Source: Chara braunii
Lineage: Eukaryota; Streptophyta; Charophyceae; Charales; Characeae
Assembly (NCBI GenBank): GCA_003427395.1
Contig: BFEA01000646.1
Coordinates: 578,215-598,359 of the forward strand
Direction: 5' to 3'
Length of the DNA stretch: 20,145 bases
Shown here: piece after piece, positions 8,221-16,390 of the stretch
Position numbering within the stretch: position 1 is the stretch's first letter
Layout of the letters: each line of letters begins with the position of its first letter
Translations under genes and position numbers: made by a program
The notes under the pieces: model-generated
Told to the model about the DNA's origin: nothing
What the model saw: the letters and a program-made list of their open reading frames with translations, nothing else
Database searches by the model: none

Positions 8221-8346
8221 TATGTCCAACACAGCATCGACTCTAGTCATAAAACATATGACCAGACCGCCCCAACTTAAGGGTATGTCCAACGCAGCAT
8301 CGACTCTATTCATAAAACATATGACCAGACCGCCCTAACTTAAGGG
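8221..8346. repeat. 63-bp tandem duplication inside the hairpin array
   Basis: 8221-8283 and 8284-8346 are head-to-tail copies with three base differences. Each copy begins in the right arm of one hairpin and ends in the core of the next. The breakpoint therefore creates a mosaic unit (8262-8293) with a CCAGAC left arm and a GTCCAAC right arm that no longer pair fully. Confidence 0.9.
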
Positions 8347-9182
8347 TACGTCTGGCTTCTGCTTAACTGACGACATGAAACATAAAACTAGACTACCCTA
8401 ACTTAAGGGTGTGCCTAGTGAGCTGCTCTAAACAAAGTTACGTAGGGCATAGGATTAGGCTGCCCCAACTTAAGGGAGTGCCTAGCCTGCCTAAAACAAG
8501 TACGAACGACAAAGGTCGGACTACCCTAACTTAAGGGTATGTCCAACTTACATCTCATCAACGACAAGGGCTTATCGCTAGGTCGCCCTAACCTAAGGGT
8601 ACACCTAGTTAGCCATAACACTATAAGATACATAAGGCAATGTGATCAGGCCGCCCTAACCTAAGGGTACGCCTGATCTGCCTAAACAAGTACAATGACG
8701 TATGGCTAAGCCGCCCTAACCTAAGGGTACGCTTAGCCTCCGTAACAATAATAAAATATAAATATTCATTGATACACTTGCACAAACTTTATGTTTTTCT
8801 CTCTTGTTAGGCAGACAATCAGACCTTCCCAATTAAGGGAACTTCCGATCCTGTCCTTGTATTTAGAAGTTAAAATAAAAACAAGTTTATACCAACTCTC
8901 TGACTTTTTATCTTGTTACGAGCATAAGACTGAACTGCCCTAACCTAAGGGTATGTTCAGCCTACCCGGGTTACCTTCGTTATACTTTTCACTTGCTTTT
9001 TTTCTTTTTTCGTTCTACCTGACTTACTGACTGCCTTTCCCAACCTAGGGTGCCCAGTCTGTTAGCCAATATAGGTTCATAAGATATGTATCAACTTCTA
9101 CACTCAGGTTGACCTTTAGTTCATGGCTTATGACTCAGCCGCCCTAACCTAAGGGTACGCTCAACCTTATGCCTTTGTCCCC

Positions 9183-9183
9183 N
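9183..9183. other. ambiguous base (N)
   Basis: The only undetermined base in the window, within the hairpin array. It fits a base-calling or assembly uncertainty in repetitive DNA. Confidence 0.95.
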
Positions 9184-9436
9184 TCAGAAGAAACATACAG
9201 GACTGGGGTCACGCAACTTAGAATGCCCCAGTTCTACTTCAAGAACCCACAAAAGAAACATCAGGAAGTCGAACCTTCCCAAGCTAGGGTGTCCGGCTCC
9301 CTGTTCAGAAACCCTCAAAGAAACGCCCACTGAGCCATCCAACCTAGGGTAGGCCCAATGCAAAAAGTTCATTCATGCAGCCCAACAAACAAAAATAAAC
9401 ATAGCACTGAGCCCACATCAACTTAGAGGAGCTCAG

Positions 9437-10015
9437 CCTTGGGTTGGCCGGGTTAAAGCATGCAAACACCTTTCTCCCGCCTTTTTCCAATTTAGCTTTC
9501 TCTGATTTTACTAAAAGTATCTGACTTCTCACATATAGTTGTTAATTTACTCTTTCCAAAGCATGTTCTGACATACATAATAAAACAAAAAAGTAATAAC
9601 CTTTCATAATTATGTTTTCAGATAGCCCAAGGGAATAATGTAGCTAGGGGAAGGGATCACATGCGTCAAACGGAAGTTATACCTGAATGTTCCCTGCCTC
9701 CAGAAACCCGTCTGTGCTCCGGCAGAGCTCCCGCAATCGGTGGGGCGAACCTTCCACAGAGGCCTTGACGCGGTCCTACGGGTTGCAATCCCGCCTGCCG
9801 CCTTCCTCTCGTAACCTTAGACTAGACTGAGAGTGAGAAAGGCAGAAAAAGAAAGTTTAGGCTCCCAGATACAAGAGGGGTGCGCTCAGACTCGCGGGAG
9901 AGGGCCTTGAAACCTTCAATCGCTTGAGGGCCCCGCAATGGTGGCCAAAAGCGCAGTCGAGTTTGCCAGACCACGGCCCGAACGCAGAATAACAACCCCC
10001 TGACGAGCCTTTAAA
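9437..10015. other. gene-free stretch; nothing recognised
   Basis: AT-rich to about 9640, then GC-richer. A B-box-like GGGTTGCAATCCCGCC is at about 9779 on the plus strand but no A-box was found at tRNA distance. No domain-bearing frame was seen. Confidence 0.3.
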
Positions 10016-10560
10016 TTGCAGCAACAATCCCACTGCGGAGCTCAATCACCCCTCCGAAGTTACAGTGTCCCTTCTCAAGCCAATGCTGTTGCTGTACGCA
10101 GTGAGGAACAGCGTTCGGCTCAACAGCAACCCCAGCAAGGGATAGTGCCCTGCTCCGCAGTAGTGCTCCGAACAGCGCCCTGCCCAGCAGCAGTAATCTC
10201 TAATTATGTGCCGGTGCCAAATAAGAAGTAGCGGCACTCGTAGCTGCAGTGGTTGCTCCACTTCTACTGTAGCACAGCTGTCCTGGCTTCAGCAGCAAAT
10301 CAGCAGTCCTCCAAGCCAGAATGCATCGGCTTGGAACCGCTGTAGAAAAATGGGAACAGGCTGAGCCGCAACAGCTGTCCAGTAGCACCGATCCAATGGT
10401 CGTCTAGGCCACAGTGCCTATTATAGAAACGGCAACCCGATGCTGTGCAGCCACACACAGTTTCAATACTGACTGTAGTAAGGGCCGCACAACAAAAAGC
10501 ACCACAGGGATGCACAGTACAAACTCAACAGATGCTCCGCACAACAACTAGGCTCAGTAC
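10016..10560. repeat. CAG/CTG-rich degenerate tract
   Basis: CAGCA, GCAGTA, AACAGC and CTCCGCA words recur on the plus strand without a strict period. Plus-strand frames (10016-10231, 10445-10696) are glutamine-rich at the start but show no domain. I read this as a decayed CAG-rich minisatellite or the remnant of a low-complexity coding exon; the first is simpler. Confidence 0.35.
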
Positions 10561-11326
10561 TCTTGCAAAAAGAACAGCAACCGTAGGGGATTGGGAATCA
10601 GCAAACTGCATGTTCAAATTTGGCCATTTCATACCAACGACACAGTGTAGTAGTAGCAGGATTTCAGTTGAAGTATCAGAACTCTGGTCTCAATAGCCGA
10701 ATGGTCCTATCCGTCATGATATTTTGATTCTCGGTAGCAGTAGTATCCCCTGCTGAGCAATTACCTGAATCTTTTAAAACACCACAAGCTCGGTCGCGGA
10801 TACAATCGGACGAGCGCAGTCCTGAGGGCAGCTGCCCACCGTGTATCACCAAGCAGACGAGGACCACGAAACCTTGCACCTTGCACACACAATGATTTGG
10901 ATAGCTAGTTTCAGCGACTACACAGCGACGATCGTGGCTACGGAAAAAAAAAGAAAGTTGTATCAGTGAGGACGGACTTCCCCCTCGATCGGGGTGGACT
11001 GCAAGGTGGTGACCCCTTCAATCTACTTCGGTCGAAATGTACAAAATGAGAATGAATCTATAGTTAGAAAATGGTCAGGTACACTCCCAACCATATTGCA
11101 CACGGCTGGGCACTGCAGCTTCAACTTTCGATTCTTCCTATGCTGCCAGTTCACCGAAAACACTTTCCTCCTCTACTCTCCCCCTCTCTTATACTCGTTC
11201 CCACCCCGTCTCTCTATTGTCTCTCAGTGTATAGATGCACCTGACCGTTACCTGGCCAGGTTCATTCAAAGTGGAGGGGGATTGCGAGTGCCACGAAGCG
11301 ACTAGATCATCACCATCATCACCGCA
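10561..11326. other. gene-free stretch; nothing recognised
   Basis: Several short frames occur on both strands without motifs. An A-run with interspersed G is at 10945-10957. A pyrimidine-rich plus-strand tract covers about 11165-11225. Confidence 0.3.
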
Positions 11327-11789
11327 CTAACTAATATTATTACTGAGATTAGCACACTGGTGACCTGGGTTGCGACCATCGATATGAACACAAGTATCGT
11401 GACGAAGACAACTAGAAAAAGGAGCACGTGTAGCAGCTGCCTGACCAAAAACGCCAACCAACACTACGATCCAAACAAGATCCCACGTACGGGGGGGATG
11501 CAACGAGGACCACCGTCCGTTTGGTCGGAGAAAGATAGCGGTGAGCAGCGCGAGGGCGACGGTCGGGATAAGTACAAACTTGGTGGCCAGGTAGGATCGG
11601 GATCGTGGCAATGGGCATCACCTTCCCGAAGATGATGACAACCAGCATGCCAGTGATAACGATGTGCGCAACTACCGTTACTCCTCCAGCACTCACCAAG
11701 ACAAATAAGGATGAATCCTCTGCTAGAATATGGTCAGATGCACCCTCTATCTGCAGCGATTGCCCCCGCGGACGCAGCCGGGATCCCAA
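11327..11789 (-). pseudogene. possible remnant of a multipass membrane protein, frames broken
   Basis: Two overlapping minus-strand frames each contain membrane-type segments. In 11412-11789 there is SSLFVLVSAGGVTVVAHIV followed by a further hydrophobic stretch (ITGMLVVIIFGKVMPIATI). In 11327-11611 there is ATKFVLIPTVALALLTAIF, then a polar loop and WDLVWIVVLVGVFG. Read in that order they would form one run of three to four helices with a frame change near 11600, by frameshift or a small intron. The FLxPN...DLVWIV pattern faintly recalls RNFT-type RING membrane proteins, but no RING finger is seen. Skewed composition could produce hydrophobic frames by chance, so this is tentative. Confidence 0.2.
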
Positions 11790-12850
11790 TGGCCAGTCGG
11801 AGTCGCGTTTCTCTTGTGCGCTCGCGCGTTTACACGTGCGTGCCTATCCCTTGGATGCTTCCTCTCCTACCGATAGGCTGAGCAACGAATGAATCGCCCG
11901 CTGGAGCATAAGTGGACGCATTCGGCTTCACTTAAAGGTAGGTGCTTGCTCGTACTGGTCTCCCCCCCCAACCTTCCGCTCTCCGTGCGTCGTTGCTGAC
12001 ATACCCCTTCTTCACGACCACCAGCAAGGTCCGGTGATCGATGGGCCGTCACTCACCATTCAGCTCGCCTCGCGCCTCCTCGCCTCCGATAGGACGATCC
12101 AAGTCGAATGAATCTTCCCACTCGATTGTCGACACACACCCACGCATGCAGGGTGCTGGCGGGAGACTACCTTCAACACCAGGATGGCTTCGCACCGGTA
12201 AACAGGTAAGTCTTCAAGCTCACGCCTGCCTCACGCTCCCTACTCCAGTCTTCTTTGTCGTTCTTCAGCCCGATGTACTTGATCAGAATCGCAGCTAGGT
12301 GCATGCAGGAGGAAACGGGCAATTTGCTAGCCCTTTTCGTTATCTTTCCCCCATCTACCTTCGGCATGTATCCCTATCAGACGCGTTGTGATCTCGGAAC
12401 TCATCAACTTCACCCGCTGTTGGTCACAGCTGTCGCGAATACTTTGGAGAAGAGGACCACGATGGCAGCTTCGGGAAGCTCCAGGACGAGCGTGGAGGCT
12501 TCGAGACTGGATGATGCTTATGAACCATCCCCACGACCACAGGCAGTAATGCGATGGTGGTTTAACGCTTTGACAAGCAAGAACGGCCGTGCACTGTCAC
12601 TTGTCAGGTACGTTCGAGGACGAACCTGCCGCTGCCACCTGGGTAGGCGCGTACGGCGACCTCTCACTGTTGCCCATGTAAACTGCTTGTAGCTCCGCCT
12701 CAGGTAAGCTCTTCTCCCCTTCGTCAACTTCCTGTCCACATTCTTCTTCGTCTACTCTGGCTACGACCACTCAACAATCGCAGCGCAGCGCTAGCGTTTG
12801 GTACGATCGAAGATCACAGCATGTTGGCAAATTCGCACTTAGCAGCCAAA
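11790..12850 (+). other. unresolved stretch with candidate plus-strand splice donors
   Basis: Donor-like sites occur at 11936 (AAAG/GTAGGT), 12207 (ACAG/GTAAGT), 12607 (TCAG/GTACGT) and 12703 (TCAG/GTAAGC). Pyrimidine-rich tracts followed by CAG end near 12024 and 12268. The stretch 12390-12606 is open (in a frame continuing to 12692) with a protein-like composition (ANTLEKRTTMAASGSSRTS, QAVMRWWFNALTSKNG). A minus-strand frame at 12173-12367 (HLAAILIKYIGLKNDKEDW) competes with it. Neither yields a recognised family, so a spliced gene is possible but not shown. Confidence 0.2.
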
Positions 12851-12852
12851 AG

Positions 12853-12856
12853 AAAA
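12853..12856 (-). terminator. Pol III T-run at the end of the U6-like sequence
   Basis: Four consecutive T on the minus strand directly follow the U6-like 3' end, followed by C and another four T. This is the minimal Pol III termination signal. Confidence 0.5.
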
Positions 12857-12951
12857 GGTCGGGGTTCCCCCCAATTTATGCATATTATCCTTGCGCAGGC
12901 CCATGCTAATCTTCCCTTATCGTTCCAATTTTAACGAATGTTCCGAAGGAC
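12853..12951 (-). ncRNA. U6 spliceosomal snRNA-like sequence, probably a pseudogene
   Basis: U6 snRNA pairs with the 5' splice site and U2 and forms the catalytic centre of the spliceosome. On the minus strand this ~99-nt stretch follows U6 from end to end: 5' GTCCTTCGGAAC hairpin, TTAAAATTGGAACGAT, AAGATTAGCATGG with the AGC triad, CTGCGCAAGGAT, then a diverged 3' end closing in TTTT (12856-12853), the Pol III terminator. The otherwise invariant ACAGAGA box is broken: the text reads GATAAGGGAAG at 12921-12911, with a missing base and changes. No plant USE or TATA box is evident at the usual distance upstream. That makes it a likely pseudogene or retroposed copy, although two tRNA-like cores lie upstream on the same strand. 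Confidence 0.85.
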
Positions 12952-13067
12952 TGCCTTAGTCAGCGACCCAAAGGTCGTCGGGCCAACTGCCTCGGGATAT
13001 CATCCTCAGCTGACCAGCCCCAGGTAATTCGAAACCACTTGGCTTTACTCACCAAGCTCCACTGTCC

Positions 13068-13121
13068 GGATCCGATCTTGGGTCTGTACTTCAACCGTTC
13101 AATGGTGTACCCACTGAGTTA
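13068..13121 (-). promoter_or_regulatory. tRNA-like core 1 (A- and B-box), upstream of the U6-like sequence
   Basis: On the minus strand TAACTCAGTGGG (13121-13110) fits the A-box TRGYNNARNNGG at 11 of 12 positions. AGATCGGATCC (13078-13068) fits the B-box GGTTCGANTCC at 8 of 11. The 31-nt gap between them is normal for a tRNA. It aligns with the core at 13407-13461 through a shared CATTGAAC and CAGACCC. No proper acceptor stem is visible. The U6-like 5' end lies about 117 nt downstream on the same strand. Confidence 0.5.
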
Positions 13122-13182
13122 AGGCTCTTGGGTCTATGTCGGCCCAGCAACAGGTACCGGGCTGCATCCCGAAATGGAACTT

Positions 13183-13250
13183 TAAATAAAAATTAAACAT
13201 AATAATTTATCAAACTTAGAAAAATTAGGAAAAGAAAAAAAAAAACAGAG
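13183..13250. repeat. A-rich tract (T-rich on the minus strand)
   Basis: AT-rich DNA with an A-run of about 11 near 13235-13246. On the minus strand it is a T-run downstream of tRNA-like core 2 and could serve as a Pol III terminator for a unit of about 230 nt. Confidence 0.5.
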
Positions 13251-13406
13251 TAGGGGAGGGGGGACCGTCGGGCCTCAGTCCATGGTCCTGCCTAACGGGC
13301 CCGCGGTCGGATCCCCCAACAAAACAAAGATTATAGTCCCACGGGAACCTCGACCCCTTAGTTTATCTCCATAGTATGCTCCTTCGCTCCTCTACTGCCG
13401 GCGGCT

Positions 13407-13461
13407 GGCTTCAATCCCGGGTCTGCATATCGTAAGTTCAATGCGTTAACCAATGGGGCTA
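13407..13461 (-). promoter_or_regulatory. tRNA-like core 2 (A- and B-box)
   Basis: Minus-strand TAGCCCCATTGG (13461-13450) fits the A-box at 11 of 12 positions. GGATTGAAGCC (13417-13407) is B-box-like at 8 of 11, with a 32-nt gap. With the core at 13068-13121 it forms a same-strand pair of related tRNA-derived heads about 340 bp apart, as expected for two SINE copies. A degenerate tRNA pseudogene is the alternative. A 147-codon minus frame (13358-13801) passes through it and is not taken as a gene. Confidence 0.5.
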
Positions 13462-13469
13462 AGCCCAAG

Positions 13470-14168
13470 TCTGAACCTACTGTACGCACCTCTCCATATG
13501 AAGAGTAAGTGCAGATATTCCGGGCCTGCAGTAATGCCGCCGGTAGGCTTATTGCCTGAGCCCATGGCCCCGCAATGTCGTGCTTTGCCGCCTCGAGGGC
13601 AAGGCTTTGCTTGGCTCGCCATGCACGCTGCCCCGCCACGCTGCGGCCAAATTTCAAGGCTTTCCTACTCCGCCTCATCTGTCGAAAGGCTGTCCTTTTA
13701 CTGCCTTCTTGTCGGAACACCCCGGTATTTGCTCCTACCGAATCTAGTTCGTGCCATCCCTGATTGACTTTCGCCCGCGATTTTGACTGACGATTATACA
13801 TAGTTGGTCTTAGTGCTTGCGTATGTTACTCAAAGCGGTGCCAAGCACCGTCCCTCAGTAAAGTTTAAACAACATCCTTCTCTAGTCGTAGTCTCAATGG
13901 CTAAATCTCGACGTTGGCCGACTTCTTCAGTGTGCGTGAGGCCGGAATTCGCGCGGCTTTATCCAATGTCCTAGCTCCTTCCTAGCTCGCACTGTTGGTC
14001 GAGGTTGTCTAGTTATACTGATCAACTGTCCGACTAAGCTAACACGTGTAAATTGAATCCTGGAAGGTGAGAATGAATAGCAAATTACAGTGATGAGAGA
14101 AATCAATTTATTAAATACTCTGTATAATAAGGATAAAGAATGAAAATCGCTCAAGAGAGAAGCAGACC
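13470..14168. other. gene-free stretch upstream of the LINE
   Basis: No recognised gene. A small perfect hairpin lies at 13836-13850 (CGGTGC/GCACCG, 3-nt loop). If the LINE once had an ORF1 or 5' UTR, its remains would be expected at the right end of this stretch, but no gag-like zinc knuckle is readable. Confidence 0.35.
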
Positions 14169-14947
14169 TACATCTTCGATCACTCAATGTAATCGGACTA
14201 GCATCAGTCAAACAAAACAAAAAGACAGGCTATCTTTGATCAATTGAAAGGGGTCGAAGGGAGGGATTGGCCTGATGCAGTCTGCATCCAAAAAACTCAC
14301 CTGATGGATAACGCTGAATATAATGACATACACAAGCAAATTTGACCCATAGAGGTTTCAGAGCACATGCTAAAAAGCCTCGTAGCGTTGGGGTGGCTAT
14401 CTGGATACCTCCTGACTCTATGATAGAGCCAGTATACTGGGTTGAGGACAAGGAAGAGGGGAGATGGGTTTTTGTGACCGTTATGCTGGAACTGGAAGTG
14501 GTAACAATATTATGTATGTACGGTCCAAATGAGGCAGGCGAAAGGAGACAATTCTTTGAAAACATCAAAGGGATCCTTCCAGTTGGTATCCCAGTCATTC
14601 TGGCAGGAGACATGAATGCAGCCCCTAACCGCTAACTAAATCGTTGACATATCCCCTCCCCCTGCCCCTCTTACATAGAGACGGGCGAACAAATCATAGA
14701 GGGGTTAAGCCAGTCTCTCAATCTTTTTTACTCGTATAGGCGATCATACCCAACTAAACGTATGTATACATGCTTTAGGAAGAGTCAAACGCTAAAAACA
14801 ACAAAATCTCGCATAAATGTTATTCTATTATCGGAAGAATTGGAGGGAGCTCTGCAGGTCGCAGAGATCTTTCCACATAGTGTTTTCCCAAGTCTTGACC
14901 ATGCTATGTGTGTGACCATACTATCCTTTCGAAAAAAAACCGATTAA
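14169..14947 (+). pseudogene. LINE endonuclease domain (EEP family), broken
   Basis: This domain nicks target DNA to start insertion. Its start is seen as LRSLNVIGLAS, followed after a frame change by FDQLKGVEGRDWPDAVCIQ. The catalytic Q-E-T-H motif reads QKTHL, with Glu replaced by Lys. A stop follows, and the frame resumes at 14342 (RSVGVAIWIPP) through LCMYGPNEAGERR to VILAGDMNAAP, which keeps the G-D-x-N catalytic motif. After another interruption comes KSRINVILLS, where the usual SRxD has Asn for Asp, and SLDHAMCV, the equivalent of the S-D-H motif. At least three frame breaks and two altered catalytic residues make it inactive. Confidence 0.88.
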
Positions 14948-14949
14948 GG

Positions 14950-15542
14950 TAGATAATTCTATAAGTTGAACATATCTTTACTTCACATAATCAGTTTAAA
15001 CTTAAAAACATATTTAAAAGACGTATGGTCTTTTTGGAGGAAACAAAAAAAACTTGATTAAAGATGACAAAAGATGGTTCAACAACGACCTACTTTTTTT
15101 AGGTCTTAAATGTAATGAATATTCCAGAATATTGGCTGCTCAACATCACTTAGAGAAAATCAACCTCCAAACACAACTTGAACAATTGCAACAACAGGAA
15201 GAAGTCTCAAAAGATGAGTCTGAACGAGCCTCAATAATAGGGGAAATCAACAACATTGAGTCTAAACTTTTTTCTTTTTTAGAACATCGTTGGCAAGGAG
15301 TCAGAATTAGAGGTAAGTTGAAAGGACATAACACAGACGGAGTTATAAACGCTAGATTCTTTGCAATAGCTAAGGCTATAACAAGAAGGACAATGATTGA
15401 AGCTTTCTCTGATCCTCAAGACCCTCAGGGGCCTTGGATCACCTCGACTACTGCATGTACGCAGATAGAAGAAACTTTTACAATAAATTTTTCAAGTATG
15501 AATATAAGGAGGTCCCTAAAGCATAACGAGTACATGAGATAA
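14950..15542 (+). pseudogene. LINE linker between endonuclease and reverse transcriptase
   Basis: The 162-codon frame at 15054-15542 contains a glutamine- and glutamate-rich segment of coiled-coil type (HHLEKINLQTQLEQLQQQEE, then SKDESERASIIGEINNIESK), then RWQGVRIRGKLKGHNTDG. The position and the R-x-K/R motif that follows the helical stretch match the linker that precedes the RT in L1-like elements. The methionine at 15054 is internal; similar text continues upstream with stops. Confidence 0.75.
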
Positions 15543-15589
15543 ATGAATTCCTGGTTCCACTTACAAAGTCTCTCTAAGAAGAGAAAAAA

Positions 15590-16390
15590 TCTATGCTAGA
15601 ATCACCCCTATCTAAAGAAGAAGTTTGGTCAGCATTGATGATGATGGAGGAAGAGAAAACTTCAGGCATAGATGGCCTACCAAAGGAATTCTGAGAGGTG
15701 ATGTGGGAACATCTGTCCCAAGATCTAATGAATTTTTACCATGCGGTGTGGGACACAGGGAGAATGAGAGAGGTGGTGGGACAAGGGGTTCTCACTCTCT
15801 TATATAAGAAAGGGGGGAAACGAACATTAAAAACTGCAGACCAACTCCTTTGCTAACAGTGGTATACAAACTGGCGGCTAAGGCCCTAACAAACCGATTA
15901 ATGAAAGTTAGAACAGATATCATTCATTCTACCCAGACATGATTCATTGAAGGAATGAATATTAAGGATAACATTATTTTGGTGAATGAATTAATCAAGT
16001 TGTTCAAATAATCAAAACACGAAGATGCGTAGAGATATTACACTAAAATATCACCACAAGGGTAATGATAAATGATAACCTAACCCCACCCATTAAACTT
16101 GAACGTTCAATGAGGCAGGGAGACCCCATCGCCCCCTTCCTGTTTGTCATTATGATGGAGGCTCTAGCGGCAATTTTACGCCATAATAGGAATATCAAGT
16201 GCATCTAGATCTCTTACATTGCAAAAGAGGCCATACCAGTTTGCTCATTGTTTGTCGATAACCTCTCATTGATGGTTGAAGCCTCCCAGGAAAGTATGAT
16301 GAAAATCAAAATGCTAATGGATAAATTCTGCTCACTTTCAGATATGAGGATAAACTGGGGGAATAAGACTCAAGGGTGGTGGATTCATCA
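15590..16390 (+). pseudogene. LINE reverse transcriptase, motif A deleted, YADD altered
   Basis: The RT starts with SPLSKEEVWSALMMM and TSGIDGLPKEF (15665-15691). GVLTLLYKKGG and a NYRPxTLL-like segment follow in shifting frames, then FIEGMNIKDNIILVNELI (near 15950-16000). RSMRQGDPIAPFLFV (about 16106-16150) is the RQGDP motif. The YADD box is FVDN (16251-16262), so the second catalytic Asp is Asn. Between the INVNELI-type segment (ending near 16010) and VMIND (about 16060) relatives carry some 60 residues including the first catalytic Asp; here only about 50 bp remain, so motif A is deleted. Confidence 0.88.

Larger units (their letters stand above)
8133..9436. repeat. array of about 18 hairpin units with a conserved loop and variable complementary arms
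   Basis: Each unit centres on CCCTAACTTAAGGG or CCCTAACCTAAGGG, which folds as CCCT/AGGG around a 6-nt loop. Outside a small asymmetric internal loop (TG/TAT or CG/TAC) comes a second stem whose sequence differs from unit to unit yet stays complementary: TCAGAC/GTCTGA (8133-8165), GTTGGAC/GTCCAAC (8198-8230), CCAGAC/GTCTGG (8325-8355), CTAGGT/ACCTAG (8578-8608), GATCAGGC/GCCTGATC (8644-8678), GGCTAAGC/GCTTAGCC (8704-8738), CTGAAC/GTTCAG (8930-8960), ACTGGGG/CCCCAGT (9202-9232), CTGAGC/GCTCAG (9407-9436). Other units near 8388, 8455, 8515, 8818, 9029, 9133, 9268 and 9330 have one or more mismatches or G-T pairs. Spacing is roughly 60-75 bp at first and wider later; some spacers share TGCCTAAACAAGTAC. 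Central motifs decay towards the right end. It may be a structured untranslated part of a retroelement. Confidence 0.9.

Noticed and set aside
8133-9436. CRISPR array
   Set aside because: Spacing is superficially similar, but the repeat is only a ~14-base core, the arms vary with it, spacers are unequal and partly shared, no cas genes are present and the context is eukaryotic.
8133-9436. Telomeric (CCCTAAA)n repeat
   Set aside because: CCCTAA appears once per unit inside a palindrome, not as a head-to-tail telomere array.
9770-9800. tRNA gene at the GGGTTGCAATCCCGCC word
   Set aside because: Only a B-box-like word; no A-box at tRNA distance and no acceptor stem.
11327-11350. Poly-His-coding ATCACCATCATCACC stretch
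   Set aside because: Looks like a His-tag codon run, but sits in no credible frame and there is no vector context.
13358-13801. 147-codon minus-strand frame as a gene
   Set aside because: It runs through tRNA-like core 2, and the rest carries no recognised domain; the open frame is probably chance.
14230-14613. 127-codon minus-strand frame
   Set aside because: Antisense to the LINE endonuclease, whose motifs are clear on the plus strand.
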